A stretch of DNA of 64,000 nucleotides, from assembly GCA_003971905.1 (NCBI GenBank), contig RSEE01000161.1, forward strand, positions 1 through 64,000, in the 5' to 3' direction. Made by a program: the position numbers and the translations under genes. This document shows, piece by piece, positions 56,093 to 64,000 of the stretch. The DNA comes from Moniliella sp. 'wahieum'. Its lineage: Eukaryota > Basidiomycota > Moniliellomycetes > Moniliellales > Moniliellaceae. How positions within the stretch are numbered: the first letter of the stretch is position 1; every line of letters starts with the position of its first letter. The notes beneath the pieces are model-generated. The model was given only the letters and a program-made list of their open reading frames with translations, did no database searches and was not told where the DNA came from.

Positions 56093-59000
56093 ATGCCCCA
56101 GTCCACACCCCGCGCCCCCACCACCGGCGCGAAGTCGCCCGATTTGGGTCCCACCACTACGGCCGTGCGCGGCTGTGCCACGGCGGAGGTCAGCCCTCTC
56201 GAGCTATCCCTCGCGGCTGATTCGGTCACCACGCAAAGCCCGCACGCCAAGCTATCCCATGTTGGAGAGCCGCTAGTACTCGATCAGCCCCATGCTGTCT
56301 CTTCAGATCCACAGGACTCTGCTGGTCGGCCGCGGTCCGGAACAGCCACGGGCACCCCGCCGGCTGGTGGGCTCCCGGATTCCGCTTCGACCCGTGCTGA
56401 GCCCAAACCGCCCCCTGCCTGCCAAGACCAGGCGATTGTCCAGGAAGCCCCCGAAGAGCAAGGCCCATCAACCGCTTCATTGCCCCACCCTGGCTCTGAG
56501 GCTGACATTACGACCGCTTTTCTTCACGCGCCTGCGTCTCCTGACAAGACCAAGGCTGTGGGCGAGAAAGACGCTACCAAAGAGCCCACGTTACCTCCCA
56601 CCGCGCCTACCCTTTTGGGTGAACCCACCCCGCCCTCTGCACCCCCCAAATCGCGCCCCAAATCGCCTTTCTCGACCTTGGCTCGTCTCTTGCCTTCGGG
56701 AACCTCCGGTGTCCGTTCCTCCCTCTCGGCTATGCGGGCACCATCCCCAACGCCAAGAGAACGACATCAATCGATGCCCGCGGTAGTACGGCCGCGGCCC
56801 GTGATCGCAGGCAACTCACCCCCCCCCATTCGTCCTCCTTCCGAGGTCCAACAACCCCACACTCCTCATGCCTCTTCCTACCCCAGTCAGCTCAAGCCTT
56901 CGGAAGCCAATGCTCCTCGCACTCCTTCGCCCGTAAACCGGCCCGAGGAGATCCCGTTCGACTTTAATTTGTTCCTTGAACAAATGAAGCTCCCGAGCGC
57001 CGCCCCCGTAGGGATCATGTGCGGAGGTGAGTGCTTCTTCCACCTTGGTTACGCGTTACGCCTTCGCCGAGAAGCGAATCGGATACTGACATCTCCGCTT
57101 CTAGCTTTTTACGTACGTTTGGTCGTCGCCCGCATCGGCTGCCGGAACAGGTGCAACTGATCCGCCGTTTTTTGTTCTTCATTGATGATCTCATGGCAAG
57201 GACGCTGCCTTGGTCTCGGCAGACATCTGCTGAGTTTAGTAATACGAAGGAGGCGATGGAGAAGTTGATCATGAACCGCCTGTATCATTTGACGTTTTCA
57301 CCCGCTGTCGCTGAAGCGGGACGATGGCCTGTACAGACGGACGACCTAGAGCGCGATGCGGTGCTGGACCAAAAAGTGCGTTTGTTTGGCTGGGTCCAGG
57401 AGTCACACCTAGACGTTCCCTTGGTGGCCCAGTCACCTGGATTCGTCAAGTTTGCTGTACGGGAATTGCTCAAGATCAACCAATTTAAAGCGCCGAGGGA
57501 CAAGTTGATTTGTCTCATGAATGTCTGCAAGGTCATCTTTGGCCTCATCCGACACCTCAAGCCCAAAGAAGCCGGGGCGGACACCTTTCTGCCGTTGCTT
57601 ATCTTGGTAGTATTGCGGGCACAATGCCCACACCTTGTCTCGAACGTCGAGTACATTGCCCACTTCCGCTCCTCCGAGCGTCTCGCGTCGGAATCCGGGT
57701 ACTACCTCTCTTCAATTCAAGGGGCCATTGGGTTCATTGAACAGATGGACTACTCTTCCTCTCTAACATCCCCCCGAAGAGTTTGAGCGTCAAGTCGAGG
57801 CTGCGGCAGCCAAACTTTCGTCCGAAACGGAACCAGCTCGTCCTTCCTCCTCCGTACCAGCGGAGACGAATTCCAAACTCACCCCCTCACCCAAGGCACC
57901 TGCCGCCCAAAGTTTCTCAACTACCTCGCCCCATCCTTCTCCGGCACCCCTTGCCCCAACCCCCCACCCAACCGACCCCTCTCCGGCTGCTATTTCAGAG
58001 GCATCGCCTTCCCATGTTCGCTCATCTCCTGTTGCCCAGACCTCTACGACGGCATCTCTGGCTGGGGAACCGACACGCAGTGGTGAGAGTATCCCCTCTT
58101 TGACCGAAGAGACAAGGCAATTCTTCCAGCGCACAGGGGAGGCTGCCCGTCTTGGCATGGCCCGGCCCATCGGCGTTCTCGGGCGGCTGTGGTCCGATTC
58201 TGCCATTCTTGAGCCCCAGCCTGAGGCAAAGGAGCACGGAAAGGAGGAGTCCAAGGAGAAATCCAAGGAGGTACTCCAACCGCAGCCCAAGGAGGGGCCC
58301 AACGTCAAGGAGAAGGCATTGCCAGAGGCGAAACAGCGGGAGTCGGCGAAAGACAAGTCGAAAGAGGAGACAAAAGAAGGTACAAACGATGATGCCGCAA
58401 AAGGGGTTTCGTCAGACCCATTGCCATCCACCTCGCATCCGACAGACCCAGTGGCCAGTGGAACCTCGATCGATCCACCTGCCCCGCACTCGCGTCCTGA
58501 GCCTGTGGCCGGTGGTCCTGTGCACAACCTCAAGTCCAAGCGGGTGCCTTCCCCACTTTGGCCACGGCGCGTCAGCGATAACGCGACAGGTGTGGAGGCT
58601 GCGACGCCGTCCACACCTTTGACGCGCCAACCACACGAAGCCGCCTGCTTTCGCTCTTTGCCGACGGCGCATCCGGTTCCGAGCCTACGTCGCCAGGTCC
58701 GCATGATGCTTACTTTGCCGCATCAGATACAGGTGGGCAAGCTTCGAGTTTGAAACTGCCGCTGCCCAACTGGGCGCGCTCGGCTATGGAACGCATCACC
58801 AGTCCCGAACCTACCTTGAACGCATCGACTCGGGCCGCGACGGCCGCGTCGGGGTCGGCAGATGCAGCCCCCGAACAGGAACCCACCTCGTCCGCACCCG
58901 AACGCCACCTCGCCTCGTCCGCCCTCGACTTGTGTCTGGCTCCGGCCGACGATGAGGCAGCGGCGGCGTGGGCAAGCGCGTCGGACGCCCGGGCTGAATC

Positions 59001-59184
59001 GCAGGCACAAGAGCACGAACGGGAACAAGCCAAAGTGGCAACCTTGGCTTCCATGTTCCCCGAGGTTGATCCGCTGGTGTGCCAGATGGTCTTGGAGAAC
59101 TGTCGGGGGGATGTGGAAGCGTCAATGGTCAAGCTCATGGCGATAGTAGACAAAAAAGAAATAACGTCGTCGCCTCAGATGTGA
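56093..59184 (+). CDS. VPS9: Rab5 GEF VPS9 with C-terminal CUE domain, frame-broken
   Basis: A guanine-nucleotide exchange factor for Rab5/Vps21 on endosomes. After a long Pro/Ser-rich N-terminus comes PFDFNLFLEQMKLPSAAPV, then DHVRSFLRTFGRRP across the intron 57027-57104 (GTGAGT donor, CTGAC branch), and the VPS9 domain: MEKLIMNRLYHLTFSPA, KLICLMNVCKVIFGLIRHL, GADTFLPLLILVVLRAQCPH, LVSNVEYIAHFR (catalytic Asp and Tyr positions present). An acidic/Lys-rich linker leads to a CUE ubiquitin-binding domain (LASMFPEVDPLVCQMVLENC, RGDVEASMVKLM). Frame shifts occur at GTAGGGATC (near 57009) and at the C run near 57775. The start at 56093 (MPQSTPRAP) is the most plausible; in-frame ATGs upstream would run toward the VPS60 start. 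Confidence 0.9.
57027..57104 (+). other. VPS9 intron
   Basis: Donor GTGAGT, branch CTGAC near 57086, acceptor TTCTAG. It joins DHVRS to FLRTFGRRP. Confidence 0.85.
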
Positions 59185-59370
59185 CCAATCTAATCCACGA
59201 GAACGCCTTCCCTTGTTTGCCCAACTGCGCCCTATAGACAGACACCCAGGGACAACAGCCGCGACCTTATAGGGCACGCGGTGTAACATGCATGTAATGA
59301 GGGAGGGAAAGAGCGATGTGAGCAAGTGGAGTGTGGGCATGATAGAAACTCGGTATGATGGCAAGTAGGC

Positions 59371-62137
59371 TTAATAGAGTTCGTCACTGTACGCTTCGTT
59401 TGCATCTGGTTGGACGGGATTGCGCCTTCGGCGACCCAGCTGAGCCCAGCGTTCCGGGGTGAGTCCAAATGGAGCCAAGTAGCTCATTCGTGGACAAGGC
59501 ATGCCACGCTCCCTCATCTTGGCCATCAATTGGTGCCAACCGGTGCCATGCCGTTGTTGCATGTACATTGCGAGGGAAAGATATGTGGCATACGTGACAG
59601 GCACATCATGTTTTCGAGCAGCACGGTACAGGAACATGGCCCGCTGCGTGTTGTCTTGCCGAATGGCAAGGTGAATGAGACGCTCGTATGTGATCGCGTT
59701 CCAGGTGGTCGAGCCCGAGTTGCCGGACCAGTAGGGGAACTGCTTACCAGGCTTCCATGCCTGAGGACCACCTTCAAGCGTCTCGGCTAGAAGGCGTTCG
59801 GCGCGAGCCTGGTCAGAAATATTGACGAGTGCGATGAGGGCCGTGTTGTAGCTAGATATGGGCGGCTGGAACTTGGCCGGAGATTTTAGGTGCTTGGTGG
59901 TGCTCATGGGTTGCGCCATGTACAACCGTTTGACCTGTTGTAACACCTCGAGCCCACGCAAGGGGGTGAGCGAATATGAAAAACACGAGAGAATCCCGTC
60001 CAACCCCGCACGTCCAGTCCACCCTTGGGGGAAGGGTACTTCCCCACCTCGATCATAGCGGCGACAGCGGCATCGATGCGCTTTTCTCGGAGAACAAGCC
60101 GGCTCGCATTCGACGGACATGTGGGGATAAATGTTGCGTCGAGCGTGTTTCCGTTCAAAGCGCTCACCATGCCTTGGATCAATTGCTGCGTGGTTTCTGA
60201 GGCGTCCAGCCCTGCATGGCAACCCATAGCACATGTGAGAAACGCTTTTTCCCACATCCCCGCCCGAAGGTAAGCCTCAATAAGAGGACCCACGTGCCAC
60301 TCGCGTAGGACGGGAATGCGACCGGAACGTATCCTGGTCAGGTGCACAAATGCACGTTCAGACATTAGAATTTCTCCACAACGGGAGCTGGCCTCAAGAA
60401 TGCTGATCGATAGTGCCTCCCCGGGGTCAATGCCGTAGGCGGCCATCTTTTTCCAGATAAGCGAGATTCCGGGTATCTGTGTGTCCAGGCATGTCAGTGA
60501 TACACACTTCAAAGCAAGGGTATGAGAATTTGGGCACATACAAACACCTGGTCTGTAAACTGCTCTAGCAGCTCGACCCATGTTCCCCTTTCCACCGCCT
60601 GATCCCCCTCGGCGGCAAGAATAATTTTGAGTACGTCGTACGCAATGCCTGGCTGATGACATCGAAATAAGAGCTGTAACAGCTCCATGCGAATAGCGGC
60701 AGGAATCCACCTGCCAATCGATCGGGGGAATTCACCATCATCTGCACGAGCAAGGTTTGTAGCCAATCCGACGAGGGCTAAGGCTTGTTCGACGTTGTCT
60801 GTTTTTGCGCAGAGAACGAAGAGCGAGTTGAGTGTATCAGGGGTCCAGTTGCGGACGTAGGAAGAATGAAACAATCCGTACATCCCGTCTTTTAAGCGCG
60901 AGGTTTTTGCTTGTTCATTGACTGGCAACCGAGCCATCTGCTCCAGCACTTCAATCGCCATGAACACATTCCCATCACGCGCGGCAACTCGGAGTAAAGC
61001 ATTCAAGTCGAGCAGGTCAGGCTCAAAGTTCCACATACGCATATCACGCAGGACATCTTTGGCCTCATCCGAGGTACCATGAAAGGAGATGATAAGTAAC
61101 AAGCTTTTGAACAATTTTGGAGGGAACCGAATTCCAAGATCCCGAACGGATACCTTCTCGGGCGGCACGCCGAGCTGCTTGGCTCGTCGATTGCGTCGTT
61201 GCACAATGTTGGTCTTGAGTAATTGGTGAGCGTGTGAGACGGCCCAGAAGTTAAGCGCCTGCGACTCGGTGATGATGGTGGACATAAGGTCATACGCCTC
61301 ATAATCCTTCGCTTGCGCGGGGCGCCAATTGGCCAAGGTAGAGGCCAGGTTGGATTTTGGGTCAATTTTCCCCTCAGTGAAGGGCTCCATATCCATATCC
61401 TCAAGTCCGGAGGGGTCCGGTTGCCCCGACCCCTCGTCCCCATCGGTCCGATCGAGCTGGTCAATGGCCAAGGAGTCTTCTGCAAGTCCTGGGATCACCG
61501 TGTCGAACAAGATTGGCCTCGGCTGGGCGTGTTTCCCTCGGGTAACCCGATGAGACGGGTGGAAAAAAGGTTTATGCCAGGCGAGCGAGCCAACGATTCG
61601 GCAGCAACCGAGTTGGGGTAGATGGACTGGCTGCGAGGCGGCTGGGCAGCAGCCAAAGCGGCGGCCGCAGCAGCGGCTGAGGAAGCCTTTTTTTCCTCGG
61701 CTGCATCCAGGGCGGGGGCAGTAAACCAAAAGGGGATGGGGTTCTCCTTGGTGGGAAGTAAGTCGGGGCGGGCGAGAACCTCGGGGGCATCGGAGGCATA
61801 TACCTCGAACGATAGTTCTGGTGGGGGCTTGGTGCGGGGAAATGGCGAGGGAGGGGACTTGGCGCCTGCGCGCGTGGGCGCTCAGGCGCATGGAGGGGAA
61901 TTGTTGAGTTGACGCGAGCCGGGCGCGTGGGTATGCGGGGCCCGTAGTTGTCGTCGAGGTCGTGAGAGGACCGGGATCGGGGTTGGGATCGGGATGGGCG
62001 GATTGGGGGGGGGGCGTGGGCTGGGTGCTGAAGCAGGCCCGCGGGAGGGGGTAAGGGAGGAACGGGGCTATACGGCGAGCGGGGCGAGGCCTTGGGCGGG
62101 AAGCCAGTCGCAACGCCACCAGCCGCACTGCCAGCAT
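59371..62137 (-). CDS. mitochondrial PPR-like protein, frame-broken
   Basis: A clear mitochondrial presequence (MLAVRLVALRLASRPRPRPA) is followed by a Pro/Ala-rich stretch (EVYASDAPEVLARP, NPIPFWFTAPALDAAEEKKA) and a long helical array with pentatricopeptide-like repeats: LFKSLLLIISFHGTSDEAKD, VLRDMRMWNFEPDLLDLNAL, NGNVFMAIEVLEQMARL-type units, NSLFVLCAKTDNVEQALALV, and near the end YERLIHLAIRQDNTQRAMFL. The fold suggests organellar RNA binding (translation or processing). An intron at 60477-60541 (GTATGT) separates two exons. Frame shifts: the Pro-rich part near 61.7-61.9 kb and near 60020. The specific orthologue is not recognised. The start at 62137 is chosen for the presequence. Confidence 0.8.
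60477..60541 (-). other. PPR-gene intron
   Basis: Donor GTATGT at 60541, acceptor CACACAG ending at 60477. It joins TDQVF to IPGISLIWKK. Confidence 0.8.
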
Positions 62138-64000
62138 CGTCCGCGTCGGCGTCAGCGTCAGGACCAGCGTCAAGGCCAGCGTCAGGGCCAGCGTCAGGGC
62201 CAGCGTCGGCGTCCAAAGACAGCAGCAATAGAAAGAACAAGCGAAAGAGCAATGTAACCAACTTTAGCGCTGCCCTGGCCTCAATCCATCTTTAATCCAT
62301 CCTTCGGGCGGCGGAAGCGCCAGTTCCGCCGCGGCGTCTGCCAGGCCAGCAGTCCATGGACGGATTGCACATTTCAAACCCACTGCAGCACAGGCCGATC
62401 ACAGTGCCACTGGGGCTTTTTCATTCGCCACTGTGCCGCCACTGCTTCTCCCGGGCCTGCCTGTCCCACCTTCCACCATAATGCACCGTACCCTAGTCCG
62501 TTATCCCGCTCTCCTGGTTAGGAATATCGAAACGAGTTTCCGTAGTCGGCATTTCGTTCGCATAGCAACACTCGTTGTGGGCAAGCCAAGTGAGGTCCTG
62601 TCCTCGGAACAGTTGTATAGCCTGACTGCGTCCAAAATTCCATGTTGTCCCAACCCGCGTTCCTTTTCGATTGGTGAAGTGATCAGCATAGGCTCTTCAA
62701 CGCGAGGCGCAAAAAAGGCGGCAATGACCCCACAGCCAGATGAGATGCAAGAGAGATGACAGTAACCAAGTGTGAGCGTTGAAAAGCGGCCATGCAGAGG
62801 GACGACAGGTGAGAGGAGGGGGCGGGAAGGAGAGGGGGGCGGAAGAAAGTGGCGGACGAGTGGCGACGGGGAAATGCATCCGGTTCGAGTAAAAGGGGCA
62901 CGCTGTACCCCAGTCGAGGTTCCACAGAAGCAGGCAGTATCTACATAGCCAGGATGAGAAGCAGAGGATGAACAGGCCAGAAGGAACGTCTCAGCTCTCA
63001 GACCTGGCTGGGCGTGCTTCATACTTTTGGCAATTATAAGGTTATGGCTGAAAACCAGTATGTCCCAGCAACCTTTGGTCTATCTCTTTGGTAGCCTTCA
63101 ACAGAAGTGAAGCAAAAGGGCGCGTGAATCGAGAATACCAGTGGCAATGCTGCAGCGGTCAAAGCGGAGAGAAGGGGCAGCTTTTGTATTGTGGAGCCGA
63201 AAGGGATGAGAACAGCGGGTAAATCCGCCGGCTCCAAGATGCGAGAGAAGAGGACGGAGCGTCACGTGTGTGACCGTCGTGCGCCAGGCGAATGGTTGAA
63301 GTGCCCGGACGCGGTGCGAACGAAAAGGCGCAACCGCGTGTTAACAGACTGAACGATGGTCGATGAACGATGAACGATGGCGATGAACGTTCAATTCCAT
63401 CTTCAGGTTGACCAGCCAGGTGACATGTGACATGTGATATGCGCTGCAGGGTGTGATGGTGCAGGTGATGTGTCGGATTGCACATTGGCTGGGAGGGGCT
63501 GTCTGGGGCTGTCGATAGCGGGGCGGGAGAGGGTGGCGTGGGCAGTGGGCGAGTGCGCTGCTGGCCGCCGCGGCCGATACGCTCGGACGGCCGTGCGGCA
63601 GTGTGCGGGAGCTCCCCGGCGCCCCAGGCACTGTGGGCGGCCCGCAGTGCGTCGCAGCGGCACGGGGCAGCTGCGGATACAGCAGCTGTGTCTCACGCGG
63701 CCGAAGAGGGGGGGCACTGCAGCGCACGCTGTGCATCTGCTGCGTCTGCTCGCTGGCCGGGCGCTTGGCACCGCTCCGACCGCCAGACACGCCGACAGCG
63801 CCAGTGCGTGGCAGCGGCACGTGCCACGCAGCGGGCGCAGGCGGAGTGGCTGCGTGCTCAGACGGAGTGCTGGGCTGCTGATTATTCGCTTATGCCTGCT
63901 GGTGCGTGATGGAGGGTGCTGATCCATGATGCGTGCTGCATGCGTTGGCCTGCCTGGACTAATAGCAACTAGCAACTGAGGACGAGTGTACTCAGACGGG
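62138..64000. other. right-end region, no secure gene
   Basis: The first 150 bp contain a CAGCGTC/AGGGC tandem (about 62140-62212) beyond the PPR-gene start. A plus-strand frame at 62481-62759 begins with an Arg-rich, presequence-like stretch (MHRTLVRYPALLVRNIETSF) but has no recognised domain and may be chance. 63.35-63.39 kb has GATGAACG repeats. 63.5-63.9 kb is GC-rich with overlapping frames of no known family. Confidence 0.5.

Noticed and set aside
62501..63022. 173-codon minus-strand frame at the right end
   Set aside because: No domain or initiation context, and it overlaps another equally weak plus-strand frame. I left both as unsupported.

Overview
The window is nuclear DNA of a GC-rich filamentous or yeast-like fungus, most likely a basidiomycete and possibly of the Ustilaginomycotina type. 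This placement is inferred from gene content, from few short introns (52-104 bp, mostly with GTACGT donors and CTGAC/CTAAC branch sites) and from long intergenic spacers. It carries about 20 protein genes, one U2 snRNA gene and no recognisable tRNA or rRNA.

Layout. 0-2.4 kb: TRP5, complete (minus). 4.2-6.0 kb: a secreted double-psi beta-barrel protein, then a truncated KRE6-like 3' fragment. 6.0-13.0 kb: gene-poor DNA with short palindromic and tandem repeats. 13.1-20.4 kb: a PHO80/PCL-type cyclin (plus) and a large DUF726/TMCO4-like hydrolase (minus). 22.2-28.5 kb: homocysteine S-methyltransferase, a VPS23/TSG101 C-terminal fragment, a Yippee protein and PRMT1/HMT1. 28.7-31.9 kb: a small membrane/coiled-coil protein, the 25-residue ribosomal protein eL41 and mitochondrial pyruvate dehydrogenase E2. 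33.3-35.7 kb: an unrecognised gene. 35.7-38.9 kb: repeat mosaic. 38.9-46.6 kb: zinc alcohol dehydrogenase, the Golgi GDPase GDA1 and the checkpoint clamp loader RAD17. 48.6 kb: U2 snRNA. 49.6-62.1 kb: an AT-hook protein, a five-finger CCCH protein (ZC3H3-like), RPB7, the divergent endosomal pair VPS60/VPS9, and a mitochondrial PPR-like protein. 62.1-64 kb: no gene recognised.

Two themes run through the window. First, most genes carry single-base reading-frame breaks at G, C, A or T runs although the domains continue perfectly in the next frame. The clearest case is eL41, which is short by exactly one base. This pattern points to consensus indels in the assembly rather than pseudogenes, so gene extents are given across the breaks. 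TRP5, the methyltransferase, the dehydrogenase and RAD17 are free of them. Second, two families of 7-bp repeats with palindromic cores (AAGCTT in GCTTGAA units, ATGCAT in TGATGCA units) recur in 5' flanks. Two 12-bp telomere-type blocks in inverted orientation bracket 5.5-7.56 kb.

Functionally the genes are mostly housekeeping: amino-acid and one-carbon metabolism, mitochondrial metabolism, transcription and RNA processing (RPB7, U2, CCCH protein, PRMT1), DNA damage checkpoint and endosomal sorting (VPS9, VPS60, VPS23 fragment). There is no biosynthetic cluster and no intact mobile element.
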